Counted from the stretch's first letter, positions 23,552 through 36,399 are shown. The stretch: DNA of 64,000 bases from Pseudeuparius sepicola (GCA_963920635.1 OY987302.1:44023500-44087499); one strand, 5' to 3'. Translations and numbers: made by a program. The notes: generated by a model not told the origin, from the letters alone.

Positions 23552-24244
23552 TTAATGTAAATAACCCTTTTTAGATAAAGCTTTATTAAAAACTTCAGTA
23601 CTTTCTTTGAGCAGAAGATTCATAATGTCGTCAGTTACTCCATTGATAACTAACAGTTCGTCTTTGTCGAAATTTGTCCACTGGGGCTCCTCAGCTTGGC
23701 ATTCTATCACCAATATTTCATCGACGTGGTCCCGTTTCTTCCGGCTCCACTTGATTATGGTATTCTCTCTGAATTCAGGTTTCCTGAAGCCAAATATTTC
23801 CAACAATTTCTTGTTCATATGCTTCTCCAAACCCTTCACATCCAGTTGTTTGACAACTGCCAACTGTTGCTTCTTAGTAACTTCTAACCAAGCTGGAACA
23901 TCTTCTTTCTTAAACTGATTGTAGTGTTCTATAGCTATTTCTTTGCACAAGTCAAAAACAAATTTGTAGCAAGATTTGTCTATGTTCTTTGCTATGAGAT
24001 TGAGGGTGTTGTCTGAGATCATGATTTTTTCTAAATTATTATTCAAATATGCTTTATGTATGATCTTTGCTGAATATTTAGTTATTTCTTCAACTTCTTT
24101 GTTCGTTGGCAAGATTGTCGTGATTACTAAACTGGAAAGTGATGAACCTGGAGGTGTATAGGGTGGAGGAGGTTTATTTGGTATCTCTCTAACAAAAAGG
24201 AAAGGAACTTGTTCTTTTTGTTGCTGTTCTGTAATTTCCTTTAT
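23552..24244 (-). CDS. CEP350: CEP350-like centrosomal protein, exon 9 (terminal)
   Basis: Acceptor TTATATTTTCAG|ATAAAGG, then 230 codons and TAA at 23554-23552. Residues about 1922-2151. The C-terminal motif FGFRKPEF...IIKWSRKKRDHVDEILVIEC, then EEPQWTNFDKDELLVINGV and DDIMNLLLKESTEVFN, closely matches the extreme C terminus of vertebrate CEP350, which has GRKKRDRVDHILVQE, QWVNYDEDELCVKMQLADGI and LIKDTIDVLN. This is the strongest identification in the gene. A proline-rich NKPPPPYTPPGSS stretch precedes it. CEP350 is a large centrosome and microtubule-anchoring scaffold. The gene is convergent with KLHDC4. A possible ATTAAA signal lies at 23240-23235. Confidence 0.88.
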   Translation of the reverse strand: MKEITEQQQKEQVPFLFVREIPNKPPPPYTPPGSSLSSLVITTILPTNKEVEEITKYSAKIIHKAYLNNNLEKIMISDNTLNLIAKNIDKSCYKFVFDLCKEIAIEHYNQFKKEDVPAWLEVTKKQQLAVVKQLDVKGLEKHMNKKLLEIFGFRKPEFRENTIIKWSRKKRDHVDEILVIECQAEEPQWTNFDKDELLVINGVTDDIMNLLLKESTEVFNKALSKKGYLH

Positions 24245-24372
24245 CTGAAAATATAACAAATCTTTTAACTCTGTAATTAGTATCACTTGAATAAGAAAAC
24301 TTTATAGGATGGCAAATTTTGAGCAAAGGAAAAATAGGCTAAAAGGAAGAAAAAATAGGCAATACATCCTAC
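24245..24372 (-). other. CEP350 intron 8
   Basis: 128-bp phase-0 intron with donor GTAGGA (rarer than GTAAGT) and acceptor TTTTCAG. No repeats seen. Confidence 0.8.
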
Positions 24373-24473
24373 CTCCTGTTCGATTGCTAATTGCTTCTTA
24401 AGCAGCTCTTCAGCTTCATTTCCAAATAAATCTTTCGTTACCAAAGATTTATTTTCTTTTGTTGGAGATCGTA
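24373..24473 (-). CDS. CEP350: CEP350-like protein, exon 8
   Basis: A 101-nt exon read RSPTKENKSLVTKDLFGNEA then EELLKKQLAIEQE. Its first two bases complete the Val codon begun by exon 7, and it ends in phase 0, as exon 9 requires. Acceptor TTTCTTTCTCCAG and donor GAG|GTAGG. No domain is recognised; the EELLKKQ part is helical and probably continues the coiled coil. Confidence 0.75.
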
Positions 24474-25369
24474 CTGGAGAAAGAAAATAACAATTAAGAA
24501 AATATATTCAAATGATATTGGACAAAAATTGCCACGTCACCAATCAGTAAATGGTAAAGTAAGATCCTCAATTTTTTTAAAAAAATTGTTACATTTTTTA
24601 AGGTTTCTCTAGCATTTTGCCATACATTGATTTATTAAATATGGTTCAGTGCTTCTGTTGATAGGTATTTTGCTGAGCCGAGAACAAAGGATATGCGACA
24701 CCAGTCAGGCTACTTCTTATTGTACTGTGGCAGAACCAAAAGTTTTGAAATCCGACATGTTTGTGTTCTTTAGAAAAATATTTTTGTTTCTTCATTCTGA
24801 CTTTAATATACTTTGCGACTCAATTCTCAAGCGAAGAGTTTTAATAAAGGGTTCTCCAATAAGAATGATATGATTTTGAAATGAAATATCAACAATGGTT
24901 AAAATGTTATAACTGCCACTACTTGTCATTTGTGTTTCCTATACTCTGACAAGTCATCAATGATTCAATTACATCTTTAATATTGTTTATTTTTGATTAT
25001 CATATAAAAACTAATGTGTATACGTTGTTGAATAAACTTATTATACAAATATTTTATGAAAATTATGTTCTTTTGTGATTTTACAATTTTGCATTGCTAT
25101 CAACAGCAACTTCTTGCATTTTGACGTATTCAACGTATTTGAGATATTCGTAGTTCATATTTTCGCATAGTTAATATTCAAATCTTAAAATTTTTCAACG
25201 ATTTGACGAAGTAAGTACAGGAGGCCATAGTGTCCGTAAAGTGCATATTTTTATATAAAGAAATAATAATAAAAAAAAAACGTTCTAAAAGTGTGTGTAT
25301 CTATCAATGATGAGTATACTAAACAAAAATGGCAACTAGTGACACTAACTAAGGTCAAAACCATAATAT

Positions 25370-25549
25370 CGTTGACTGACGTATTAATAAGACTTCTCAC
25401 GGCTATAGCTTCATATTCTGAAAAGTAGATGGCGCCTATGGTCAACAATGTATTTTGCATTGTATTTTGTCTCCGGGAAGCGCATGGTGAGCCAGAGAAC
25501 TGTCAAACATGACAGCCGTGAGCAGTCTTTACTAATACGTCAGTCAACG
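25370..25549. mobile_element. MITE, CGTTGACTGACG family, full copy
   Basis: Begins CGTTGACTGACGTATTAATA, ends TACGTCAGTCAACG, and is flanked by ATAATAT on both sides (25363-25369, 25550-25556), a perfect 7-bp direct repeat. 180 bp, foldback through most of its length, with no coding capacity. The best-preserved copy in the window and the one that defines the ends. Confidence 0.85.
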
Positions 25550-26643
25550 ATAATATCATTCTTATTGGAAAATCCTTTAGTATTGTTGTATAGAAAGGCG
25601 AATAGTGAACTAATAGATGACAGTGTCAATAATTTGGTGGCCCAGCTATATCCTCGTGATTTTTTAGCAACATAATGAATATAATGAATTCACCAAATTT
25701 CTTTTCAGACATTTGTGCATTGCGTAAAAAAGTAGCATGGCACTGTCATCCTTTAACTATGATACGCCTTCATATACAGGGTGACTAATATTATAGCAGC
25801 AGGACTTTAACAATGGATAGAGAATGACATTTTAAAGCAAAAATTTCATATCAACATATGTCCATAAAAATGCTTGCTTCATTTTCAAGACACAGGGCGT
25901 TAAATTTTGGGACTTGAATTACAGGTTTTTCTTTCCTTATACTTTTCCAACTATTAGAGTTAGATCATTGTGTTGTTTAACATAAAACGAAAAATATTTG
26001 TTTTAAACAAAAGAGTAACATAATGAAACTCAAAAATGTTTAGGAGCTTTTACGATTTTCCTGAATTTTTTTATTTCGAGAATAATATAATCAGCAAAAT
26101 TTGAAAAGGCTCCTAAACATTTTGGAGTTTCACTATATTACTCTCTTGTTTAAAACAAATATTTTTTTGTTATTACATCTCATCTATCTTTATCACGAGA
26201 TCCACAAATTCGAGTTAAATAAATTTAGTATAAAATTTGAAAACGGAATTTTTCAAAAACGGAAAAAGATAATGGCACAAAGTTTAATATCATTTTAATT
26301 GCCTTGATGAGCAGATTTCAAAAATATATAGGGTGTTCCATTTAAAAAAACATAAGTTATGTCTACCACGGCTTTCTAGAACACACCTATTTTCTTTTTA
26401 ATGTCATTTTTCACAGTCATGTGATTATGTTTAAATAAGACATTTTTCGTCTTTTTTAAAGAAAAAGATAAGCCCAAATTTCAATTTCAAAATAAATCAT
26501 TAATAAAAAAAATTCCCCCCAAGATGCAAACTTTTTGGAGGTCACTGTATATGACAGTGGTCCCTAGGGCATACTTAACATGGTGTCATCAGTCAGCAGA
26601 CTGTGTGCCAAATTTGTATCTGGCATATCGGTCAGCTACACCA

Positions 26644-26881
26644 TTGTTTATGGATACTCTAGTTAGCCAATGTCTGACATAAGGACATGACAAAAATAAA
26701 GTAGATAGACTTTGAAAAAATTAAAAATTGACCAGCTGTTTTTTTTTATTTTAATAGAAGAAAATTAGTAGGCAATGACAGGGTCACTATAAGTTTTAGC
26801 GCCATCTGTTGGTTGTATCCAATATTGCTCTCATATCCTTATGGCTGTCACACATTGGCTAACTAGGGATTCCATAAACAA
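26644..26881. mobile_element. MITE with TTGTTTATGG ends, copy 1
   Basis: Ends TTGTTTATGGATACTCTAGT and the diverged inverse ...CCATAAACAA, with GTTAGCCAATGT in the inverted repeat. A second copy, inverted and diverged, lies at 56382-56632. The two share the interior segment near GCGCCATCTGTTGGTTGTAT. Confidence 0.7.
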
Positions 26882-27008
26882 GGGCTATACTGAAAGGGTT
26901 AAATTCTACTACAGTCAGCTGACTGACCCTCTACAAGTATAGTACTATTGATTTGAAGAGACCCATGGGTATAAATATTTAAACATTACAATACTAAATT
27001 TAACTCAC

Positions 27009-28891
27009 CCATTTCAGGAGAACCAGCCGGTGAAACCAGATCGTAAGTCGTAGTGTAAAGATCTTGAAGTCTAGGACTCTTGTCCTCCCTGGATGATACT
27101 GGACTGGCATCGGCCAAAATTTCAGACACTCTCTTCTTTACATCAATCTTTGAAGGCTTCTTATCAGAACTCGATTGGGAACTGGTGGCTACTACTGATT
27201 CAGATAAAATTGTGGAACCAGATTTTGTTTTGGATTGTTTACTTTCTACTTCTGTGGACACAGAATCCTTTGGTTGTTCGGATTTAACAGAAAGATCTAC
27301 TGCTTCACTAGGAGGACTTTCTTCCAGCTTTTCTGAAGGTGGCAGCTTATCTTCTGAAACAGAAGACTCTTTATCTTTACTTTCTTCAGATGGTACTGGT
27401 TGCTGACTAGATCTCTCTTCTGAAATAGATGTTTGTTTATCTTGACTTTCTTCAATCTTTCCTGATGGTATTGACAATTGAGTAGACGTTTCTTCAGAAC
27501 TGGATGTTTCCTTATTGTCATCTTTATTTTTATCAGTTGATATGGACTGTATGGAAGATAGAGAATCTTGTTCTTTTTCCTCAAATGCATTAATGTCTTC
27601 TTTGTTGACGAGAGCTTCTCCAAGTTGTGGCTTGTCTTTTTCAACGTCTATCGGTCCTTCCTTTTCATATGATTTAGATTTGTTACTCAATTCCTTTGAA
27701 GTCAATTCAATTTTGGTTGCAGTACGAGAATCACTTATTACTTCTACAATATTTGTATCTTCCTCTTCCTTTTCAGTTTCAGAATGACTTAGTTTAGATT
27801 TAGAGTCTTTAGCAATAATTTGGCTAGGTTCATTTTCTGATGAAATACTCTTGCTTTCTATATTTTCTTCAATAAAAAGTGGGCTCTCAGGTTTTTCTAT
27901 GACTTTTTCTGAAACTTCCGATGTTTCATTATCGCGCACCTTACTAGTTGTTTCTTCAATACTCTGTACATCTGCTTTACTGTCTATATCACTTGGTTTC
28001 TCAGTTTTGACTTCATCTGAAGTTACCTGACTGATTACTTCATCTGAGATACCTTGAGGCAAGCTTGGGTCCACTATAGAAGTTTTTGTTGTTTCAATAA
28101 CCGAGACTTCCTGATTTTCTTCGTCCAATATACTTTGTTCTGTTTTTAACGATTCACTGCTCTCATCTAATTTTGATGTTGCTTCTTGTGTCATTCGTAG
28201 AGCTGATATGTCAGTCTTTATTTTGCTGAAATTATCTATAAGCTCGCTAATAGAAGATATGTTATTTTTTTCTTTTGCCTCCATTCTTCTGATATTTATT
28301 TCATTGATCGATTCAATGTCGACGTCAAAATCAGAGGTGTATTCATTCGTGGAGGCCTCCGATGGAATATTTGTAGGTGAACTGGGTTTTGAAGACTCGG
28401 AGGGTCGAATGTCTGTTACTAAACTACCACTAGGAGATTCGGTATTATGTGGAATGTTTTGGTTAAGATTTAAAATACCTAACTCATTAACATTATCACT
28501 TGTTTTACTACTATTTACATCGCTTTCAATTTTCTTTAGAATATCCTTTGATTTATGCGAGTACTCCTTGGCACTCTTACAAAACCTTTCGAGTGCCATT
28601 TGAGACATGGGGTACACTTTATCTTCTTTGAATTTCTTCTCGTCACTACTGGTTAAGTTCAACCACAGTTGATTCAGTTGATGGCCACCGAACTTATATT
28701 TTCGCTCATTTTGATCATCGCCTGAATTCGTCTTGGAAGAGACATTAGGTATTTGGGAAATAATGGCACTTGCAGTCTCTTCTAACTCTTTGATTCGTTT
28801 TTCTTCTTCCAAAAGCTTCTTGTGCCATTGTAGAAGCTCTTCCGCAGCCTTACGCCTCTTCTGTAGAGCCGACTCTCGCATCAATAATGTC
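27009..28891 (-). CDS. CEP350: CEP350-like protein, exon 7 (large, disordered)
   Basis: 1883-nt exon, acceptor ACCTTTCAG|GACATT, donor ATGG|GTGAGT, residues about 1260-1887. The first 60 residues form a charged coiled coil (RKAAEELLQWHKKLLEEEKR), followed by a short conserved-looking segment (HQLNQLWLNLTSSDEKKFKE). The rest is a very long Ser/Glu/Lys/Thr-rich low-complexity region (SSEETSTQLS, EESQDKQTS, SEERSSQQ type repeats), predicted to be unstructured. Several shadow frames on the plus strand are simply the Ser/Leu-rich antisense of this region. The large exon without introns and its repeat-like acidic composition suggest fast-evolving linker sequence. Frame continuity from exon 6 is exact (AG + G = Arg). 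Confidence 0.88.
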
Positions 28892-31035
28892 CTGAAAGGT
28901 TAAAACAAATTATTCTTATAATTATGTAAGTAGACACACCACAAAAATAAAATACACACTTCTAGTATACCACAAATTAAGATATACAGTTCAGATTAAT
29001 ATAAATAATTACACGAGCATGTTACGTGTAATGTTTACATAAAATGACAAATGCAGTTGTAGAACAACATACAAATAATAACAGCCTCCTACTGAATGAA
29101 GTGTTGACTAATTTTAAACATGTTATTTCCTCTGTATAGGAAGCTTCCTTAGCACAAAACACGGTTTTGGAAACGTTCCAACAGGATATCTAATATTAGG
29201 TAGTTTGTTTTTAATCATTTCTAATTTCTCTTATAATAGAAACCTTCATAAACATTATAATTACGAAGTTATTTTCAGCTTTCAGACTGTACGTATTAAT
29301 TTTAACCAGCTCCCAACAGAAAAGTATTGCTTCTAGTAACCAGTAATAGATTAACTAGCAGCAATATATCACTCCCTAATATTTATTCATAAATTGGATT
29401 ATAAATCTATAAAGGTTTAACAAGTATTTCAACAAAAACTTACTGTTGATTTTGGGACTTAAAAGTACCTTAACTACAACGTATATTATGCATTTAATGC
29501 ATGCTTCTTAGAAAACAGTCTGTCTTAAGTGGTTTATGGCAGTCAATGAAACAGGTCAATTATTCAGTTAATTGGCCAGAAAATGAGCATCATAATGAAA
29601 TCATTGTATTATTTCCATGCACTGAGATGGGTAGAATCAAAGTTCCATCAGCATTAAATCTCAAATAAATGTGTGCATATATAAAAAAAGAACCGTTTTC
29701 TTAGATTTTAAATTTTAAAACAGTTATGGAAAATTTTATTTAATTTTTTAAAGTTTCACATAAAAAACGATGTTGCCATGTTAGTGTAGGTGGCAGTTGT
29801 TACTTTTTAAAGATACTTAACCCCTAAAATTCTTTATAGGTCAGTGCAGCAAACTATCACGATTGGCTAATAATGGTCGCCGTAGGAGAAATGTTTATAT
29901 TTCTAAATTCTTAAATTTCATTAAATAAGTGTACATGCTTTGCTTTTGTTGTGTTGTTGAGGGAGTAGAGGAAGTGGAGATCTTAGTTTTTTTTCAGAAT
30001 TTCAAGTATTTTCACATTTAATTAAAAAAGGAAAACGCCGACAAGGACGTTCCTCCATCAGAAAGCATAAGCTGTAACCAAAGCAAATTAAAGTTTGTTC
30101 ACGAATGCTCAAAACATTTTATTACAGGAGAATCAATTTGTATAGATTTTGTTTTATTTTTAAATAGTTTGTATAGGATAGGGTGATCATTTTTAGACGC
30201 CCGGCCTCTGTTAGTGAAAAAAGGTCAAAGATATGGGGATATTATTTATGGGAGATGATATAAGTAGGGTGTACAAAGGACTAAATTGACGTATTTATCG
30301 CCTCTTTGCAACATACCACATTGGTTATAGCATTCGGAAGCCCCAATTTTTCTGAACATATTTCATCCATGCCATTTTTCTTTATTCTCTTCCGTTAAAA
30401 AGTTATTTTTTAAACAGATTAATTTTTGTTCATCGCTAGAGATGGCATATCGTTTTCAATGATTTTATTTTGGAGATATTTCCCTGACATTTTCTTTATT
30501 TGAAAGATCTTCAAACTGCGTCAACATGCAAATCCAGGACCGGCTACGATTTTTTTATAAAAATATATTTAAATAAAACTTATGGGTACTTGTCTTTGAG
30601 TCATAAGTTTTAAGGAGCTTTCTACTGGTGGACCAGTGTGGCCAGTATAAATTTGACATTGTCTATATTCCATATTTTATATCACTAGAATTATCCGAGC
30701 TTTGTGAAAATACAAAATCACCGGATTCACCAGATCTTTCTAAATTTGTAGATATTTAATTTTACAAAAAATAAAATTAATGAAAAAAAAACAACAATAA
30801 TAGGAACAAATAAAATACTGGGGCCTCAACAACGACATTCTGAGCAATGTGTTAATCACAAAACAAAAAAGGCAACTTGACAAAACAAAAACACCAAAAA
30901 ATTTGAAAAAAACATATATGCATTAGGTTTTTTAAACAGGCTGATAGTTTTTTGACTTTTTTGACTGAATTGCAAGTAGTACCTTCACTAAAAAAACACT
31001 TAACTTTTAATATGAAGGAGTTTAAAAGAACTTAC
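28892..31035 (-). other. CEP350 intron 6 (phase 2)
   Basis: 2.1-kb intron with GTAAGTTC donor. A TAGGGTGATCATTTTTAGAC end at 30180 hints at a CAGGGTG-type MITE fragment. Otherwise AT-rich, with nothing I can name in 28900-30170 or 30700-31030. Confidence 0.65.
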
Positions 31036-31377
31036 CTTTTAACTTGGCTGACTGGAATCGCAGGGTGTCCACAAAAATCAGATGGTTTCTCCCTAATATC
31101 TGAAGTTTCAGACACCTTGCTTACTACCGAATACGAAGTAACACTGTGAATATCGACATCGGCAGAACTTTTAACAGAAATAGATGTTTCCGATCGTGCA
31201 GATTCACTTTGTGTTTGTATCACCTTCAAGGGCCCCAAGTGCTTGCTTTTTCTCGAAGTGTTCATTTTTATTGTTGAAAGCATGTTCTCTGTGGACAGCT
31301 GATGCTTTATGATGTTGCGTTGTGCCTTAAGGATGGTTTTTCTCTCGATGGACTCAGCCTTTTGCATTTGCTTCAAT
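31036..31377 (-). CDS. CEP350: CEP350-like protein, exon 6
   Basis: 342-nt exon, acceptor CTTCTTCCAG|ATTGAAG, donor AAAAG|GTAAGT. Starts LKQMQKAESIERKTILKAQR and continues as a helical, basic coiled coil, then a Ser-rich part (SESARSETSISVKSS) with SVTSYSVVSKVSETSDI. The helical part follows directly on the KKKQRGILLKHQQETHEMHR helix of exon 5, as the EIRRLQEANKAARKERQLIL helix does in vertebrate CEP350. Phase 2 on both sides agrees with its neighbours. Confidence 0.82.
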
Positions 31378-31788
31378 CTGGAAGAAGCATGTTTACACTT
31401 AAGAAGTCACTATCCATTTGTTCGAAACTGGTGCGGCAGTGCTACATTATTACATGTACAAATGACCCTTTGTATAGGGTTATACAACGAAAAGGCTCAC
31501 CACTATATAATTCTTTTATTTTTGCCTTCAGAAAAAAGTTCAATACAAAAGTTTTATAACACAATAATACCTTAGGGCCTTATCAGATATGCTCTCAAAA
31601 ACGAGAGGACCAAACTAAAGTTACATTTTTTTTAACTAGAATGCCCTAAACACCAATGGCGAACCTGAAAACTATAGCTCTCAATATACGGAAATTATTG
31701 TTGAGGTCATAAAAGTTGCTCTAAAAATAAAATTGTAAAAAAGTAACATACTAAACATTATCTAATAAATACATTGTGTCCCAATTTG

Positions 31789-32375
31789 ATACTGGACACC
31801 TCAGAACTATATGAAGGGCAAGGAAAACAAGGTCTCTATTTTTTTATTGGTAGTCCCAAGGGAGAGTATCTATAACAGGCGGTGGTATTTGGATGGAATA
31901 ATTATTTCATGGCCTGCTATGATTTTTTAAAATAGCTAATTTCAAGAAACCTATTAGGGATTTTTTTACGACAAAATGTTATTAAGAAAACTTGTTCAGA
32001 ATGAAGAACTGAGTGGAATTGCAAAATTTCAAGGCCTATTTTGATTTTTAGCTTTTTGGTCTTTTTCTCCCACTTTTTTCTAAGTAAAAAGTGGGAGATA
32101 AATCTAAAAATCAAAGTAGGCCTAGCCTTTTGAAATTTTGTGAATCTACTCAGTTTTTCATTCTAAACAAGTTTTCTTAATAACATTTTGTCATAAAAAA
32201 ATTCTTAATGGGGTTTCTTGAAAATTTGCTGTTTTAAAAAATCATAGCAGGCCATGAAATAATTACCGCATCCAAATACCCCACCTATGAGATACTCTCC
32301 CTTGGTACTACCAATAAAAAAATAGAGACCATTTGTTTTCCTTGCCCTTCATATATTTCTGAGGTGTCCAGTATC
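31789..32375. mobile_element. Foldback MITE, GATACTGGACACCT ends
   Basis: Begins GATACTGGACACCTCAGAA and ends TTCTGAGGTGTCCAGTATC. The arms are complementary for about 285 bp, with centre near 32090 and a short loop. Mismatches are scattered, so it is not very recent. No target duplication stands out. Confidence 0.75.
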
Positions 32376-32419
32376 TTTCTAAAAAAACATAACTTTGGGT
32401 CGCCACTACTTATTCAATC

Positions 32420-33405
32420 ACCCTGTAAAGCCCTTAAAGAGTATGTTCTTTTTGGTACAGGGTCTATCTTTAAAAATTAGGGAGTTATTTTAATTTTAAT
32501 CGAAAAAAGGGGCCACTTTTGGAAATGTATAACTCAAAAACCAAATGAGATTTCGGGCTATAACTTGGAGTGGGGATTGCCTATTACGCCTAGTTAACAA
32601 TTTTGGACCGATATTGAGATAAAGTTCTGAAGAACATAACGGGCGATTCACTTACGCAAATCCTAAGTTTACTCGCTAATTTTAAATGGAACATCTTATA
32701 TTTTATTACATTTTTGGAAAGCCCTTAAGGAGTAGATACTTTTTGGTATAAGGTATTATGGGTCTAACTTTAAAGGTTAGGGAGTTATTTCCATTTTATT
32801 CTAAGAAAGGGCTTCAAAAGATCCGATTACATGATTAAGGTGTCAAGATGTCACTTTTTAAGCTGTAAAAAATAAAAATACATATTCTTGTTAATTTTTG
32901 GTGTGGTGGTAGTGGAAATAGTTGAAACTACCTGTAATGCCATCAATAATAAAAAACCTACTGCACATAAAGAAATAAAGTTACCGCCTAATAAATTATG
33001 ACTTCGGCTTATGTTATTTATTTATGGTGTTACAGGTAGGTTTTCCAATACACCAAAAATTAACAAGAATATGTCTTTTATTTTTACAGCTTGATATTTT
33101 GACATTTTGATACCCTACTCATGTATTCTGAACTTTTAAAGCCCTTTCTTAGAATAAAATGGAAATAACTCCCTAACCTTTAAAGTTAGACCCATAATAC
33201 CCTATAACAAAAAAGTATGTACTCTTTAAGGGCTTTTTAAACATGTAATAAAATAGAGGGTGTTCCATTTAAAATTAGCGAGTAAACTTAGGATTTGCGT
33301 AAGTTGTTAACTAGGCGTAACAGGCAATCTCCAGTCCAAGTTATAGCCCAAAATCTTATTTGGTTTTTGAGTAATACATTTCCAAAAGTGGCCCCTTTCT
33401 GTTCC
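32420..33405. repeat. Nested foldback of about 1 kb
   Basis: Left arms at 32490-32830 pair with right arms at about 33130-33400. Shared complementary blocks include GGTTAGGGAGTTATTTCCAT and CTTACGCAAATCCTAAGTTT. The loop holds AAAAATTAACAAGAATATG in an inverted pair (32899 and 33055), so the structure closes further. The direct repeat AACATAACTTTGGGTCGCC occurs at both sides (about 32388, 33414). Confidence 0.65.
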
Positions 33406-35579
33406 ATTTAAAAAAACATAACTTTGGGTCGCCGTTATTGGATAACCCTGTATATTGCAAAATATTTTCGGAATGTAGTACTCATGTTTCTCTACAAGTT
33501 TTGCCTCTACTTTTTTTTCTAGCATTAACAATGTAGAAGATATAGACCACCGCGGCCTACGTAACTCACCCTGTATATTCTGCAACAATGGTATTTTTAG
33601 CATTGTGATTTTTTTTTGTAATGTGGCGCCAACGCCAATGGCGATCGCTTGAAACAGAGCTATGCACAGGTCTTTAATATAGTGTTGGTCCAGGTAAAAC
33701 TGAGTGCAAAAGAAGAAGACAAAGTAACATAATCAGTGAGTTACTCCCATACCACCAACCCAAGATTCATCAGCCGACCACAAAAGTCCTTTCTAATTCT
33801 ATTAAAAGGTTAGTCACTAAATTCAAAAGGTAATATATTATATATTCATAAAAGTTTCTCTGCACCTTACTATACAGGGTGATTTATTCATAAATACAAT
33901 AATTTTAACCACGTCATCAGGGAGATACACATATGCCGAAAAAGCAAAAAAAAATTACTGAATGTACAAATAATGGGGCAATCCCTATTCCCACATAACG
34001 AGGCGCACCTGCACGTGAATGAAGCGTTCTGGTGAAGCACATAGCGCCGGCCACAAATTTTGTTTCGTTTTCATAATTTAAATACGAAAAAATATGGAGT
34101 TTATGAATTTACCTAGTTGATGGGACAATAACAGAGTGTTAGCACGCCTTTGACTTTCTACGTTCAGCATCTGACACATATTCATCCATAAAGTCACTAC
34201 ACTTTTCGCAGCACGAGCTATAACAAACCAAGAGGCCATTTTTTCCATCACAATCACATGCATAAGATGCACACAGTGTCAATAAACAGTGATTGGAAAA
34301 TTCTGAAACTGTTTCCAAAATTTGATACTTTGGAGATTTAAGACAAAAGATTAAAAGACAACGTGCCCATCACATCTGCAGCTAGTATTACTGTCAAATT
34401 CAAAACAAACTTGTCGGTTTCTCGGTGGCACCATCTCTGTGAGTAATGTAGCATAATACGCAAAAGTAATCATTAAAGATTTCTGTAGAGCTCTCTCTTA
34501 GCCACTATTTTCAAAGCCGAACGTTTACAGCACGCACTATGACAAGATAACTAGTTAACCTTTCCAACAGATGGCACCACATAAGTACAAAAACGACCGT
34601 TCCACATTTTCTGTTTATTCGGTTTATTCTGTGTTGTGCAACATTTTTGCTTGTTTACCAAAAATGGTTCACTACACTTGCCCAATTTTAAATGTTTTTT
34701 TTTTATCACGTCATCTATGCCAAACCATAAAGCGTCGGTCAGACGTGGCTTTGATAACAGAAGAAAGTAGGGAAAATCCATAACTCATCCATCATAGATT
34801 ATAACCTCAAAAATAACAAACCAAAATGTGGGAAGTGAACATTCCGCAAAACCCAAGAAAACGCAGTACATTTACGATACTACGTACCTAATATGTGCGA
34901 TACACAACGCGAAAGAATCCCAAAGCCAAGCCCTCCACAAGGATTGCATTAAGCCACAGACAAGAAAGTTAGGGGACTCAGCAATCCATCACCTAACTCG
35001 CACAGTAATAATACTAAAACATGGTAGGTTACACATCAGGCTATAACCCGGTAACATATCTAAAGACAGGAAAAATAAGTACAGAAAGATCGAAAAGAAA
35101 AGATGAGAAAGATTCAAGTACTTACGACTAAACCGGCATCACAGGGAGGACCACCCCCACAGTGAAGATTCTATTTCAAATAGGTATGCATCCCTAACAA
35201 CTATGATAAGAAAACATAAGAAAGGAATGAGAAAAGTGTGTCGTTCGTGTTTAAGTTTAAGCAACTGGACCCCAGAGATGTTAGCCAATGTTGACATTCT
35301 TATTTCAGAGGAAGCGGAACAGCCACATAACACAACTCTAAGAGCGTCTCGGTTCGGTGCAGTAAAAAGGATTATCAGTGAATTAGTGAGCGGAAAAATT
35401 AGTGCGCCAAGTGAAAGTGAATGAAGTTTATTCTATCAAGAAAAAGGTCGTTCTCAGTGGTGTCGAGGTCCACGAAATCATGTAATCCCCCTAGTTGAGT
35501 ACTTAATAAAGCATCCAAAAATCAAAAGATCACGTAAGCAGTCTTTTCATTTATTTTTCTCGCTGGTATTTATCCCTTA

Positions 35580-36265
35580 AGGTGTCTACAGTCAAAATTT
35601 ACTATTACAAATTGTAAGGTCGAAATTCGAATATACATTTCTCGCTTCAAGTGTCTGTCAATGATCTTGAAAAAGTCCAAAGGCCATTTCTCAAATAGAT
35701 ACCCAGAAATAGGCACGCTGCACGGCGAACTGTTGGCTAGACACCATTTTAACAAGCATGCAAGTGAAAAGGTCGGTTGTCTTTCTGCATAAATTAACAT
35801 CAAATATAGTGGACGGCCCTCAGTTGCTGGCAAATTTAAATTTTCTTGGGACACGCATCTCAGCTCCCAAAGACCAGACCTTTTACCCAGGAAGACCAAG
35901 GCTGAATGTACTGAAATTTTTACAAGCACAACATTTGCAACAGTTATAACGCTAATTTGTTCCAACATTGACATTTTTTTGCCACATAAATTCGATCACT
36001 TCCTTTTTTAGAGCACATGAAATGGGTGTACTTAATATTTGGTGGTGCACGAACATACTTGCCTCAATCCTTTAGTATTTTTTAACATTTTGCTATTTCT
36101 TATCTTAAGCAGCAGCATAGCGTCAAGTTGTTGATACTTGTTATATTTTAATATGTTAGGGATAATTATTAGTGATGCATGTTATATTTTGTTATTTACG
36201 TGTTAATCCACTCTGTAAATGGAATTTACTGTAGGGTGAGGTAAATAAATAAATAAATTAATAAA
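35580..36265 (+). pseudogene. Non-LTR retrotransposon (jockey/CR1-type) 3' fragment
   Basis: Plus-strand translation near 35758 gives RSVVFLHKLTSNIVDGPQLL, ANLNFL and ending GRPRLNVLKF. This resembles the C-terminal tail after the reverse transcriptase of jockey/CR1-like LINEs, which typically reads R..DL.FLYKL..G..DCPELL...NF. Stops interrupt the frame upstream and after QHLQQL. A short 3' UTR follows and ends in an AAATAAATAAATAAATTAATAAA tail at 36241-36265, the usual LINE-type A-rich terminus. Only the 3' end is present. The upstream frame at 34828-35424 could be part of the same element but shows no motif. Confidence 0.55.
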
Positions 36266-36399
36266 TTTGTCCATAATTTCCGCATGCATTTTGCAGAACA
36301 TTCGCCTACAATACAAATGATCGTGTAAAACATTCCTTTAAATTTATGAAAGTTTCGTACATCTGGCAACAGAGGTAACCCGCATGACGGCAAGCGTCC

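Larger units (their letters stand above)
24474..27008 (-). other. CEP350 intron 7 (phase 1)
   Basis: 2.5-kb intron, GTGAGT donor at 27008. It holds a MITE at 25370 and another at 26644. A CAGGGTGACTAAT end lies at 25777 and an AGGGTGTTCCATTTAAA end at 26331. I looked for a CAP-Gly exon, since vertebrate CEP350 carries one near this position, and did not recognise one. The splice phases of exons 7 and 8 do not need an extra exon. Confidence 0.65.

Noticed and set aside
27080..28603. Several plus-strand open frames opposite CEP350 exon 7
   Set aside because: They are Ser/Leu-rich antisense shadows of the low-complexity coding exon.
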